From positions 111,861 to 175,860 of the forward strand of contig JAGCLD010000007.1 of NCBI GenBank assembly GCA_017647145.1: DNA of 64,000 nucleotides. The letters are read 5' to 3'. Below the pieces are notes generated by a model that worked only from the letters and a program-made list of their open reading frames with translations, had not been told where the DNA came from and did no database searches. This DNA is from Paludibacteraceae bacterium (GTDB taxonomy: Bacteria > Bacteroidota > Bacteroidia > Bacteroidales > Paludibacteraceae). How positions within the stretch are numbered: position 1 is the first letter of the stretch; the number at the start of each line of letters is the position of its first letter. The position numbers and the translations under genes were made by a program. Positions 34,252 to 44,670 of this stretch are shown here, in pieces.

Positions 34252-35961
34252 ATGGCTAATTACTATACAGAACATCCGGAACTCCGTTATCACTTGGAGA
34301 ACCCTATGATGGAGCGTATCTGCCAACTGAAAGAACGCGATTATCAAGACAAAGATAAATATGACTATGCACCGCAGGACTTTGCTGATGTGATGGACTC
34401 TTACAACCGCATACTGGAAATCACAGGTGAAATCACAGGTGAAATAATTGCTCCCAATGCAGAAGGAGTAGATGCAGAAGGACCTCATTGCGCAAACGGA
34501 CGTGTGGACTACGCATCTGGCACAAAACAAAACATGGATGCCATGGTGAAAGCCGGGCTTAATGGTATGACTATGCCAAGAAGATTTGGCGGACTTAACT
34601 TTGCTATGGTACCCTACACCATGTGTGCTGAAATAGTAGCCGCTGCAGATGCAGGGTTCAGTAATATTTGGTCGCTACAAGACTGCGTAGAAACTCTCTA
34701 TGAGTTCGGCAATGAAGACCAACACAGCCGTTTCATTCCACGTATCTGTGCAGGCGAAACCATGTCAATGGACTTAACAGAACCCGATGCAGGCTCTGAC
34801 CTTCAAAGCGTAATGCTCAAGGCCACTTATGATGAAGCCAACAATTGTTGGCGCTTGAATGGTGTAAAGCGTTTCATTACTAACGGTGATGCAGACCTTC
34901 ATTTGGTGTTAGCACGTTCAGAAGAAGGAACTACAGATGGTAGAGGTCTCTCTATGTTTATTTATGACAAAAGAGACGGAGGCGTCAATGTACGCCGTAT
35001 AGAAAACAAATTAGGTATTCATGGTTCTCCTACATGCGAGTTGGTATATAAGAATGCAAAAGCAGAACTGTGCGGTGACCGCAAGTTGGGTTTGATTAAA
35101 TATGTGATGGCACTCATGAATGGTGCACGTTTGGGCATTGCAGCTCAATCAGTGGGATTGAGTCAGGCTGCTTACAATGAAGCATTAGCCTATGCCAATG
35201 ACCGTCGTCAATTCGGCAAAGAAATTGTACACTTCCCTGCTGTATATGATATGTTGGCTATAATGAAGGCTAAGCTTGATGCCGGACGTGCATTGTTGTA
35301 TCAGACAGCACGATACGTGGATATTTACAAAGCATTAGACGACATCGCACGTGAACGAAAACTTACACCGGAAGAACGCGCAGAGCAAAAGAAATACTCT
35401 AAGTTGGCAGACGCATTTACTCCGCTTGCTAAGGGTATGAACTCAGAGTACTGCAATCAAAATGCCTATGACGGTATTCAGATACATGGAGGTTCCGGTT
35501 TCATGTTGGAATATGCCTGCCAACGCATTTATCGTGATGCACGTATCACAAGCATTTATGAAGGTACCACTCAATTACAAACCGTAGCAGCAATTCGCTA
35601 TGTAACTAACGGCCTTTATTTGTCAGTGTTGCGTGAATATGAAGAAATCGCTTGTAGTGAAGCCATGCTCCCTTATTTAGAAAGAGTGAAGGCTATGACT
35701 GATAAATATGAAGTCGCTGTAAATGCTGTTAAGGAGGCACAAAATCAAGAATTACAAGACTTCCTTGCTCGTCGCTTGTATGAAATGGCTGCCACTTGCG
35801 TGATGTCACACTTAATTATTCAAGACGCCACTCAACGTGAAGACATGTTCTTACGTTCAGCTGTTGTGTATATTAATTACGCAGAAGCTGAAATAGAAAA
35901 ACACTTACGCTACATTCAGACCTATAACGCTGAACTATTGCCTTTGTACCGCCAAGCATAA
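34252..35961 (+). CDS. Acyl-CoA dehydrogenase, long form with C-terminal extension
   Basis: FAD-dependent dehydrogenase introducing a 2,3-double bond in acyl-CoA (or acting in reverse with ETF). 569 residues, longer than the ~380 of classical members because of N- and C-terminal extensions. Family motifs: MDLTEPDAGSDLQSV, GVKRFITNGDAD, DRRQFGKEIVHFPAV, IHGGSGFMLEYACQRIYRDARI and YEGTTQLQ (the Glu is the usual catalytic base position). Residues ~60-68 hold a perfect four-residue duplication (ITGEITGE) from a 12-base repeat. The partner ETF genes are directly upstream. The chain-length preference is unknown. Confidence 0.93.
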   Translation: MANYYTEHPELRYHLENPMMERICQLKERDYQDKDKYDYAPQDFADVMDSYNRILEITGEITGEIIAPNAEGVDAEGPHCANGRVDYASGTKQNMDAMVKAGLNGMTMPRRFGGLNFAMVPYTMCAEIVAAADAGFSNIWSLQDCVETLYEFGNEDQHSRFIPRICAGETMSMDLTEPDAGSDLQSVMLKATYDEANNCWRLNGVKRFITNGDADLHLVLARSEEGTTDGRGLSMFIYDKRDGGVNVRRIENKLGIHGSPTCELVYKNAKAELCGDRKLGLIKYVMALMNGARLGIAAQSVGLSQAAYNEALAYANDRRQFGKEIVHFPAVYDMLAIMKAKLDAGRALLYQTARYVDIYKALDDIARERKLTPEERAEQKKYSKLADAFTPLAKGMNSEYCNQNAYDGIQIHGGSGFMLEYACQRIYRDARITSIYEGTTQLQTVAAIRYVTNGLYLSVLREYEEIACSEAMLPYLERVKAMTDKYEVAVNAVKEAQNQELQDFLARRLYEMAATCVMSHLIIQDATQREDMFLRSAVVYINYAEAEIEKHLRYIQTYNAELLPLYRQA

Positions 35962-35982
35962 CAGCATATAGACATAAAAACA

Positions 35983-36022
35983 AATCACTCCCACGCTATA
36001 ATTTTAGTGTGGGAGTGATTTT
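35983..36022 (+). terminator. Terminator of the etf-acyl-CoA dehydrogenase operon
   Basis: AATCACTCCCAC pairs perfectly with GTGGGAGTGATT (12 bp), followed by TTTTG. Its T-run overlaps the -33 region of the next promoter. Confidence 0.85.
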
Positions 36023-36049
36023 GTATATGAGAGAAAAAGTTTACATTTG
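36020..36049 (+). promoter_or_regulatory. Promoter of the ABC transporter-dprA operon
   Basis: TTTTG ending at 36023, 18 bp spacer, TACATTTG at 36042-36049, 24 bases before the ATG. Confidence 0.65.
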
Positions 36050-36072
36050 CATAAATATAACAGAGAACAAGC

Positions 36073-36978
36073 ATGAATCTATTAGAGATTGAACACGTAG
36101 TAAAACAATACGACAAACATAGAGCACTTGACGATGTGTCACTCACAGTTCCTCGAGGAAGTATTTATGGATTGTTGGGACCTAATGGTGCGGGTAAGAC
36201 CACACTGATACGTATTATTAATGGTATCACTGCACCTGACAGCGGCAAGATACTTCTCAATGGGGAACCCATCAACAGCAATAGTACAACCACAATAGGT
36301 TACCTCCCGGAAGAACGAGGATTATACAAGAAGATGAAGGTAGGTGAACAAGCTCTCTTTCTTGCACAACTCAAAGGTTTGTCACGTTCCAAAGCGCGTG
36401 AGGAACTCAAATATTGGTTTGAGCACTTTGAGATTCAGGGCTGGTGGGATAAAAAGGTGGAAGAACTCTCCAAGGGTATGGCACAAAAGGTGCAGTTTAT
36501 CATCACCATCCTACACAGACCTCAGCTCCTCATCCTTGACGAACCATTTTCCGGCTTTGACCCTATCAATGCAGAAGCCATTAGAGCTGAAATCCTTCAA
36601 CTCAACAAAGCTGGAACTACTATCATACTCTCTACGCACAATATGGGACAAGTGGAGCAGCTGTGTGATGAGATAGCACTTATCAATCAATCAAGAATCG
36701 TGTTACAAGGTAATGTAGATGAGATAAGAAAGATGCATGCAACCAATACTTTCCATGTACAGACTTCATGCCCCTTGCATATGCATCATGACACAATCAA
36801 AATCACAAGTACAGAGAAAGAGAATAACTACTTGATTGTAAAACCAGAGGGCATGAGTAATAATACCCTCTTACAAGAGTTGATGCAACAAAGCAACATC
36901 GTTTCATTTGAAGAGTTGCTACCCTCTATGAATGAAATATTCATTAAGACTGTAACTCAAAACTTAAGCTCTATATAA
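36073..36978 (+). CDS. ABC transporter ATP-binding protein (NatA-like)
   Basis: ATPase subunit of an ABC-2-type exporter, 301 residues. Walker A GLLGPNGAGKTTLIRI, signature-like ELSKGMAQKVQF, Walker B QLLILDEPFSGFDP, H-loop LSTHNMGQVEQLCDE. The signature has KGMAQ, as in NatA/sodium-exporter ATPases. A C-terminal DUF4162-like tail follows the ATPase core. The permease starts eight bases downstream. The substrate (Na+ or another) is inferred from family resemblance only. Confidence 0.93.
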   Translation: MNLLEIEHVVKQYDKHRALDDVSLTVPRGSIYGLLGPNGAGKTTLIRIINGITAPDSGKILLNGEPINSNSTTTIGYLPEERGLYKKMKVGEQALFLAQLKGLSRSKAREELKYWFEHFEIQGWWDKKVEELSKGMAQKVQFIITILHRPQLLILDEPFSGFDPINAEAIRAEILQLNKAGTTIILSTHNMGQVEQLCDEIALINQSRIVLQGNVDEIRKMHATNTFHVQTSCPLHMHHDTIKITSTEKENNYLIVKPEGMSNNTLLQELMQQSNIVSFEELLPSMNEIFIKTVTQNLSSI

Positions 36979-36986
36979 CATTAGTC

Positions 36987-38252
36987 ATGTCAAAGATAAA
37001 ACTCATTATAGCACGAGAATATACCACACGGGTATATAAAAAGTCGTTCATCTTACTGACGTTTCTTACGCCTATTTTATTTGCTGCTCTCTTTGCTGTC
37101 CCTGTGTGGTTGGCACAGATTAAAAACAGCGAGACAAAAGACATCGTTGTGATAGACCATAGCAAGTCTTATCAAGCGGCATTTATAAATGACGATGTAT
37201 ATCATTTTACCTTCTGTGATGAGACTCTGGAGGATGAAAAGAAGAAAGAACGAGAAAACGCTCTCACCGGCATACTCCTTATCAGTGGTGACCTCACGCA
37301 AGGAGGTAGTGCTACTATGTATGCCGAAACGCAGATTGACTTAGAAACTAAGATTCACATTGAAAGATTACTCAGTGACTATATTGAAACTCAGAAGTTG
37401 GCTTCCTATCAAATACCCAACTTGCAAGAGATGATAGCAGAGGCAGAAACGGATGTGCATGTGGCTACCATTCGTTGGACTAAGGATGGTGATGAGCAAA
37501 AGGGTTCGGCAGAGATGGCTCTTATCTTAGGTATGGTGACCGCTTTTATTATCTATATGTTTATTGTGATGTATGGAGGTCAGGTGATGTCCGGTGTTGT
37601 ACAAGAGAAGACTAATCGCATTGTGGAGGTGATAGTCTCTTCAGTAAAACCCTTCGAGTTAATGATGGGTAAGATTATTGGTATAGCTTTAGTGGGTCTC
37701 ACTCAGATATTCTTATGGGTAGTGCTTACACTCATTTTAACAAGTGCGATGACGCTAATCTTAGGTAGTGATCAAATAGTAAACACCGACAACCAAGAAG
37801 CACTACACATGATAAGTGAGATGAGTGGCAGTCTCAATTTAGGTAGTACTTTATTGTACTTCTTAGTGTATTTCTTAGGCGGGTATTTGCTCTATGCATC
37901 TTTGTTTGCTGCTGTTGGTTCTGCGGTAGAAAACGAGACAGATACACAGCAGTTCTCCCTTCCCCTTACGATTCCTATCATCTTTGCCATCTATGCTGCC
38001 CTCTATAGTGCAGAGAATCCCGATGGTCCATTGGCATTTTGGTGTAGCATGATACCGTTTACGTCACCCATTGTAATGATGGTGCGCCTGCCATATGGAG
38101 TTCCTGGTTGGCAAATTATCTTGTCGATTATCACTTTAGTTTTATCATTTATAGGCAGTACATGGGTTGCAGGGAAGATTTATCGTACAGGTGTCTTGAT
38201 GTATGGTAAGAAGGTTAGTTGGAAAGAACTCTGGAAATGGCTTAGATATTAA
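36987..38252 (+). CDS. ABC-2 type permease (NatB-like)
   Basis: Membrane partner of the preceding ATPase, 421 residues. It has one N-terminal helix (ILLTFLTPILFAALFAVPVWL), a ~150-residue extracytoplasmic domain, then five or six C-terminal helices beginning with MALILGMVTAFIIYMFIVMYGG. The conserved MSGVVQEKTNRIVEVIVSSVKPFELMMGKIIG is the signature of NatB/YhaP-type ABC-2 permeases. It overlaps nothing and is followed six bases later by the VanZ-like gene. Confidence 0.92.
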   Translation: MSKIKLIIAREYTTRVYKKSFILLTFLTPILFAALFAVPVWLAQIKNSETKDIVVIDHSKSYQAAFINDDVYHFTFCDETLEDEKKKERENALTGILLISGDLTQGGSATMYAETQIDLETKIHIERLLSDYIETQKLASYQIPNLQEMIAEAETDVHVATIRWTKDGDEQKGSAEMALILGMVTAFIIYMFIVMYGGQVMSGVVQEKTNRIVEVIVSSVKPFELMMGKIIGIALVGLTQIFLWVVLTLILTSAMTLILGSDQIVNTDNQEALHMISEMSGSLNLGSTLLYFLVYFLGGYLLYASLFAAVGSAVENETDTQQFSLPLTIPIIFAIYAALYSAENPDGPLAFWCSMIPFTSPIVMMVRLPYGVPGWQIILSIITLVLSFIGSTWVAGKIYRTGVLMYGKKVSWKELWKWLRY

Positions 38253-38258
38253 TCAGAC

Positions 38259-38630
38259 ATGCGATTGCATTGTAAATACTCTCTTTTGGTGTGTATCCTT
38301 GTAGCGTTTTTATCGCTTAAGAATATAGATATTGACCTACCTACCACCTATAGGATACCTCACGCAGACAAATTGATACATCTTGTCATGTACATTTTGT
38401 TAGGGGCGGCATGTTGTATAGATTCACGTGCGTTAAGGAGTAAGTTCAGACGTGTTTTCCTATGTCCCATCTTCCCCATCTTGTATGGCGGCTTGATGGA
38501 ACTTCTTCAAGAGTATTATTTTCCTCCACGTACAGGAGAGTGGGCTGACTTTGCTTTTGACACGATAGGCGTGTTCATTGGGTGGGGCATTGCAGCGTAT
38601 TTGATTAACTACATTCAGACAAAAAGATGA
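38259..38630 (+). CDS. VanZ family membrane protein
   Basis: 123-residue protein with three or four helices of the VanZ-like fold. The typical pattern DKLIHLVMYILLGAACC, an acidic GLMELLQEYYFPPRTGEWADFAFDTIGVFIGW loop and a final helix match small VanZ-like proteins. The function in this family is not established. Its stop overlaps the dprA start by four bases (ATGA), so the two are translationally coupled. Confidence 0.85.
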   Translation: MRLHCKYSLLVCILVAFLSLKNIDIDLPTTYRIPHADKLIHLVMYILLGAACCIDSRALRSKFRRVFLCPIFPILYGGLMELLQEYYFPPRTGEWADFAFDTIGVFIGWGIAAYLINYIQTKR

Positions 38631-39736
38631 ACAACGAACTCCTCTATCAGATAGCCCTTGACTTTGTAAAAGGGATAGGCAGTACTCTCGCCAGACAATT
38701 AGTGGCCTACACCGGTAGTGCGGAAGCTATATTTAAGGAAGAAGGTAAAGCTTTGCTGAAAATACCCGGTATCAGTGAAGATAAAGTACGTGCCATTACG
38801 AATCCCCAAGTGTTACGATTGGCTGAGGAAGAAATTGCCTTTATAGAGCGTCATCACCTTAAGACCTACTTTTTTACGGAGAAACATTATCCGTTTAGAC
38901 TGAAGGAATGTGCAGATGCACCTATCATTCTCTATGGCAAAGGTTCATTGAACGTCAACGAAGGGAAGTTTGTAAGTATTGTCGGCACGCGCATGCCTAC
39001 CGACTATGGCAAGGTACTCACCAAACAATTAGTGGAAGATTTAGCCGCCTATGATCCGGGTATAACCATTGTCAGCGGATTGGCGCATGGGATTGATGTA
39101 CATGCACATCGTGCTGCGCTCCAAGCAGGCTTAAACACATTTGCTATCCCGGGTCATGCACTCAACACCATTTATCCTGCAGCACATCGCAATATAGCCA
39201 TTGAAATCATTAAGCACGGAGGGCTACTCACTGAGTTTAACAGTAAGACCATTCCAGATAAATCAAACTTTGTCAGACGCAACCGCATTATTGCCGGATT
39301 AAGTGATGCTGTAGTCGTGGTGGAATCGAAGAAGCAAGGAGGCTCGCTCATCACCGCCAGTTTTGCTAATTCTTATAGCCGTGATGTGTTTGCATTTCCG
39401 GGAAGGTGTAGTGACATTGCTTCAGCCGGTTGCAATGATTTGATTAAGCAAAACAAAGCCGCATTGATTGAGAGTGCCGAGGATTTGATTAAGCAAATGG
39501 GATGGGAAGTACACTCTACACCTAAAGAAGGCGTACAGACTCAGCTTTTTGAGTCACTCACTCCCACAGAACTACAGATTATTGAGGTTTTGCGCAAGCA
39601 TAGAGATGGCATACACATCAATGAATTAGCTGTTATCATCAATCAGACTTTCAGCACTACATCATCACTCATGCTTGCCATGGAGTTTAAGGGATTGGTA
39701 CGTCCGCTGCCCGGTGGGATGTATAAGAGTGTATAG
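38627..39736 (+). CDS. dprA: DNA processing protein DprA
   Basis: Binds single-stranded DNA and loads RecA during natural transformation; also widely kept in non-competent species. 369 residues. Order: helix-hairpin-helix-like N-terminus (~1-70), Rossmann-like DprA domain (~100-290) with VGTRMPTDYGK, SGLAHGIDVHAHRAALQAG, AIPGHALNTIYPAAH, GGLLTEF, VRRNRIIAGLSDAVVVVES and GGSLITASFA, then a winged-helix C-terminal domain (~310-365). Last gene of the ABC-vanZ-dprA operon. Confidence 0.95.
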   Translation: MNNELLYQIALDFVKGIGSTLARQLVAYTGSAEAIFKEEGKALLKIPGISEDKVRAITNPQVLRLAEEEIAFIERHHLKTYFFTEKHYPFRLKECADAPIILYGKGSLNVNEGKFVSIVGTRMPTDYGKVLTKQLVEDLAAYDPGITIVSGLAHGIDVHAHRAALQAGLNTFAIPGHALNTIYPAAHRNIAIEIIKHGGLLTEFNSKTIPDKSNFVRRNRIIAGLSDAVVVVESKKQGGSLITASFANSYSRDVFAFPGRCSDIASAGCNDLIKQNKAALIESAEDLIKQMGWEVHSTPKEGVQTQLFESLTPTELQIIEVLRKHRDGIHINELAVIINQTFSTTSSLMLAMEFKGLVRPLPGGMYKSV

Positions 39737-39847
39737 AGATGGTGTAAGGACGTGTTCTTTGGGACTATCGGCAGGGAGTCTGTGTTGTTTTTACTCATTC
39801 GTTTGTCGCTTGCACAAGAGAGATTGCGAGAACAATCTTCCTTGCTT

Positions 39848-39891
39848 AATAACCTACTAATAACCTACTAATAACCTAGTAAAGATAGGAC
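39848..39891. repeat. 11-bp tandem repeat array downstream of dprA
   Basis: AATAACCTACT twice, AATAACCTAGT, AAAGATAGGAC: four 11-base steps in register. The flanks TTGCTT and GATAGGAC are shared with the array at 21241. It lies between convergent genes, where no promoter is needed. Confidence 0.8.
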
Positions 39892-39982
39892 ACTCGTTGC
39901 TATCGTTGGAAAAGGAAGGAGGTTGTGAATTAGTACTTGTAGGCGCTACGCTTTGAAATCATTTCATTAAATTGCATATAAA

Positions 39983-40018
39983 TAATGGCAAGCACAGAGA
40001 GTCATGTGCCTGCCATTA
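39983..40018 (-). terminator. Terminator of the thiamine operon
   Basis: TAATGGCAAGCACA pairs with TGTGCCTGCCATTA with one mismatch. It lies 20 bases past the last thiamine gene on the minus strand and is followed there by TTATTTATAT. The rest of 39737-40038 holds the 11-bp array and nothing else recognised. Confidence 0.6.
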
Positions 40019-40038
40019 AAGTTCAACGGATGGTGTGG

Positions 40039-40614
40039 TTATTTGTAGGCGATTAGATGGTCTAATTTCTGCAACAATTGCATATTATAAATTCCACCTA
40101 TCATTGCTACACCACCAAAGTGCAGTTTTCTTAAGTATTCTATTTTATCCAAGGTGGCACCCCCTAAAGCAATTACCTTATCATCAATTATTCCAAGACC
40201 GGAGGCCTTGTGTAAATCCTCGTCGGTATAGGCTGATTTATAGCCATTTTTTGATATGCTATCAAAAATCGGGCTCAAGAACAAGTAATCATAGTCGTTC
40301 TTGTACTTGGCGAGTTCGTCGAAAGAGTGACAAGAACGCGTTTTAAAGCCCTTGTAGTCATCCGGCAGAGAGGGAATATTCTTGTTGATGTGAATACCTT
40401 TCAGCGAATAGTTGTAGTACAGTTCCGGGTAATCATGAATGATGATTTTTGACCTCTGCTCTGATGTGAGAGCATCCAATATCTTCCTACACGCATCAAT
40501 GTTTGCGTCGGGTTTTCTGAGATGCAGCATATCAATACCCTTATCCATCAATGATTGGATAAGGCAGACATCTTCGGGCATTGCTGTGGGAGTGGTTATA
40601 GCAATAATCTTCAT
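40039..40614 (-). CDS. ThiE/TenI-like thiamine phosphate synthase homologue
   Basis: TIM-barrel protein of the ThiE/TenI family, 191 residues: IQSLMDKGIDMLHLRKPDAN, KGIHINKNIPSLPDDYKG, YLFLSPIFDSISKNGY, VIALGGATLDKI and FGGVAMIGGIY. It is the shorter and more divergent of the two family members in this operon and lacks the RMK-type pyrophosphate motif of the full ThiE at 43034, so a TenI-like role (thiazole tautomerisation) or an accessory role is likely. It overlaps the THI4-like gene by four bases, so the two are coupled, which fits a thiazole-branch function. Confidence 0.85.
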   Translation of the reverse strand: MKIIAITTPTAMPEDVCLIQSLMDKGIDMLHLRKPDANIDACRKILDALTSEQRSKIIIHDYPELYYNYSLKGIHINKNIPSLPDDYKGFKTRSCHSFDELAKYKNDYDYLFLSPIFDSISKNGYKSAYTDEDLHKASGLGIIDDKVIALGGATLDKIEYLRKLHFGGVAMIGGIYNMQLLQKLDHLIAYK

Positions 40615-41384
40615 TTTTTTATTTTCTCAATAATCAGGTCAGCTACTTTTTTCCCAGAGAGCAACATTCCACCAAAGATGGGTCCCATACGCGGGGTGCC
40701 ACTCACGGCTGAGGCAGCCATACCGCACACATACAGGCCCGGGTAGATTTCTTTAGTGCCATTGACAACCTCTTCCTCTCCGGCTACCACATCCAAGGAG
40801 CGTTCTCCGATTACTTCTCCCGTATCTGTGGCAAGTCTAATTCCATTCTTACGAGCCACGGTGCAACACATTTCACTGTCGTGTCCCGTTCCATCGACAA
40901 CACATTTAGCCATGATGTTGAGCGGGTCGACATGCATTCCTTCTCTCAAGACCGGTGTCCAATTCACCACTACCCCACTGACAACATTATTTTTGAAAAT
41001 GACATCTTCCACAGAGTAACAATTAAATATCGTAGCACCTGCATGCACTGCTTTATAGAGCAAGGCCGCTGTGCTCTCAACGGAGTCCATGACATAGAGT
41101 TTGTCGTCGTATTGCTCGAAATTGATATCAAACTCTTTAATGATATGGAGGGCCTCTTCCTGAACAACAATTTGGTTAAACATCATGGCACCTCCCCACA
41201 TTCCTCCACCCGGAGAAAGTTTACGGTCGAACTGGGCTACCTTTAAACCCGCTTTAGCCAGATAGTAGGCAGCAACGATACCCGATGGTCCACCTCCCAC
41301 AATGGCAACATCTAAATCCAAGTTTCTCTCTAATTTTTCAAAATAGGTTGTAATAATACCTTTTGATACATTTCTTTCAATCAT
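40611..41384 (-). CDS. thi4: THI4-type thiazole synthase (sulfide-dependent ADP-thiazole synthase-like)
   Basis: Makes the thiazole half of thiamine from NAD and glycine; archaeal and anaerobe-type enzymes use free sulfide catalytically, while the yeast enzyme sacrifices its own Cys. 257 residues. Motifs: VAIVGGGPSGIVAAYYLAKAG (dinucleotide binding), LSPGGGMWGGAMMFNQIVV, VDGTGHDSEMCCTVAR and SAVSGTPRMGPIFGGMLLSG. The residue aligned with the yeast sacrificial Cys205 should be checked by alignment; two adjacent Cys occur in HDSEMCC. It replaces ThiG/ThiH/ThiS, none of which is encoded in this operon. Confidence 0.93.
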   Translation of the reverse strand: MIERNVSKGIITTYFEKLERNLDLDVAIVGGGPSGIVAAYYLAKAGLKVAQFDRKLSPGGGMWGGAMMFNQIVVQEEALHIIKEFDINFEQYDDKLYVMDSVESTAALLYKAVHAGATIFNCYSVEDVIFKNNVVSGVVVNWTPVLREGMHVDPLNIMAKCVVDGTGHDSEMCCTVARKNGIRLATDTGEVIGERSLDVVAGEEEVVNGTKEIYPGLYVCGMAASAVSGTPRMGPIFGGMLLSGKKVADLIIEKIKK

Positions 41385-41418
41385 AGTGTTATTTATTTTT
41401 TAAAAAAGTTATTGATAA

Positions 41419-43026
<1,608 letters not shown>

Positions 43027-43033
43027 TTATGAA

Positions 43034-43672
43034 TCACTGCTTACATGCATCCACTATCATTTGCATTTCTTCCACCGGATTATCGGCATTCAACACCGAG
43101 CCACTCAGCGCAATACCATCAATACCACACGCCAATATGTCGGGGATATCCTCTTTACGAATGCCTCCGATGGCAACAATGGGGATGGAAATATCTCGTT
43201 CTCGCATCTGGGCAACAATCCGCTTGTATCCTTCAATGCCGAGTGTAGGCGCAAGTTTTTCCTTGGTTGTGGTAAAACGAAAAGGTCCGCAGCCAAAGTA
43301 GTCGGGTGCTGTACCTTCCAAGTGGTGCAAAATATCTTCAAAAGAATTGACCGTTCCGCCAATCACATACTGCTCTCCAAGTATCTTCCGAGCCTCCGCA
43401 ATCGGCATATCATTTTTGCCAAGATGCACTCCGTCGGCCTTTATTTTCTTTACTAAAGAAACATTGTCATCAATGATGAAAGTGGCGCCATAGTCTTTGC
43501 ACATTTTTTGCACAACAAGGGCTGTCTGCTCCATGGTAACATCATCTGCTTGCTTCATGCGTAATTGTAGCCAACGACAACCACCCTCTAAAGCCACTCG
43601 GGCTGAATCAATATAGGAGTAATGCTCATTGTAGTGGGTGATAAATTGTAGTTTATAATTTTGGTTGTTCAT
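43034..43672 (-). CDS. thiE: Thiamine phosphate synthase
   Basis: Joins HMP-PP and thiazole phosphate to thiamine phosphate. 212 residues with the full ThiE signature set: WLQLRMKQAD (pyrophosphate-binding region), FIIDDNVSLVKKIKADGVHLGKNDMP, GGTVNSFEDIL, DYFGCGPFRFTTTKEKLAPTLG and VAIGGIRKEDI. It overlaps the end of thiD by 20 bases and is followed by thiC after 31 bases. Confidence 0.95.
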   Translation of the reverse strand: MNNQNYKLQFITHYNEHYSYIDSARVALEGGCRWLQLRMKQADDVTMEQTALVVQKMCKDYGATFIIDDNVSLVKKIKADGVHLGKNDMPIAEARKILGEQYVIGGTVNSFEDILHHLEGTAPDYFGCGPFRFTTTKEKLAPTLGIEGYKRIVAQMRERDISIPIVAIGGIRKEDIPDILACGIDGIALSGSVLNADNPVEEMQMIVDACKQ

Positions 43673-44501
43673 AGACTAACATCGTTACAGGATTAAAAAA
43701 ATGATTAACAGGTCCACTACCACGCCCTATTGTAATATCTGCGCCTGCCTTTATGGCCTCAAATATGTAGGACTTGGCATCTTTGATTGCCGCTGACAAT
43801 TCATAGCCCCGAGCCAAATAGGCTGCAATAGCCGAAGATAGGGTGCAACCGGTGCCATGAACATTGTGGGTAAAGATTGTTTGCGTGGAGAAGTAAGAGG
43901 ATGAGAGCTGATTATGAGGTGTCCTAAAGAGAATGTCAGTCTTGATGTCGCCCTCCTCATGGCCACCCTTCAATAAAATAGCTTTTGCCCCCAAGGAGAA
44001 AAGATAGCGCGCTGCTTCGTGCTTTTGCTCCATGGACAAGAGGGAAAGTCCGGTGAGGGTTTGCATTTCGGGGATGTTAGGCGTAATTAATTCAGCCATG
44101 GGCAACAATCGTTCTTTAAGCACTTGCTGGGCATCCTGAGAAAGCAATTGATGACCACTGGTGGAAAGAATCACAGGATCGAGAATAATGGGAAGCGAGT
44201 AGTGAGCGAGTGCGTCGGCCACGACATCGGCAATTTCCGCATTAGCCAGCATTCCAATTTTGACCACCGATGGACGAATGTCTTCCATAACAGCCACAAT
44301 CTGGTCATACACCATTTGAGGAGGCAAGGCCAATCGAGTCAGTACTCCTTGAGTGTTTTGCGCAGTGATAGCAGTGATAGCAGTAGCCCCATATACACCC
44401 AGTGCGGAAAAAGTTTTAAGGTCGGCTTGGACACCTGCCCCACCAGAAGAATCGGAGCCGGCAATAGATAATGCAACAGGATAGGTTTTCTTGATTTTCA
44501 T
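43653..44501 (-). CDS. thiD: Hydroxymethylpyrimidine/phosphomethylpyrimidine kinase
   Basis: Phosphorylates HMP and HMP-P to HMP-PP. The start is set at the ATG at 44501 ([29 protein letters not shown] is the expected family start); the frame is open further upstream but runs into the riboswitch. 282 residues. Motifs: [58 protein letters not shown] and [13 protein letters not shown] (anion hole and catalytic Cys region). First gene of the thiamine operon, directly under the TPP riboswitch. Confidence 0.95.
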   Translation of the reverse strand: MKIKKTYPVALSIAGSDSSGGAGVQADLKTFSALGVYGATAITAITAQNTQGVLTRLALPPQMVYDQIVAVMEDIRPSVVKIGMLANAEIADVVADALAHYSLPIILDPVILSTSGHQLLSQDAQQVLKERLLPMAELITPNIPEMQTLTGLSLLSMEQKHEAARYLFSLGAKAILLKGGHEEGDIKTDILFRTPHNQLSSSYFSTQTIFTHNVHGTGCTLSSAIAAYLARGYELSAAIKDAKSYIFEAIKAGADITIGRGSGPVNHFFNPVTMLVYEQPKL

Positions 44502-44559
44502 ACCACAATTTTTACTTTTATTATTCAAAATGGTGGTACGATATACGATACCTCTAAAA

Positions 44560-44662
44560 AAAGAAGACTCCAAACTTCCAGCGTCAGCATTATCTGTACT
44601 GGTGCAATGTGTATAATCTCAGTCACGGTAGCCCAAAGGCATTACCGAACACCACCATTCGA
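44560..44662 (-). promoter_or_regulatory. TPP riboswitch
   Basis: On the minus strand the conserved TPP-aptamer elements appear in order: GGTGTTCGG, an extra hairpin arm (CGGTA...TACCG), CTGAGATTATACAC, and GATAATGCTGACGCTGGAAG. It starts two or three bases after the predicted transcription start and ends about 60 bases before thiD. Outside the aptamer, AATGGTGGT (44659-44651) and ACCACCATT (44537-44529) are perfectly complementary and could form the expression switch. Confidence 0.88.
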
Positions 44663-44670
44663 GTTCGCCA

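Noticed and set aside
43653..44573. Longer thiD with an extra N-terminal stretch
   Set aside because: The extra residues come from the riboswitch 3' region; family alignment begins at the ATG at 44501.
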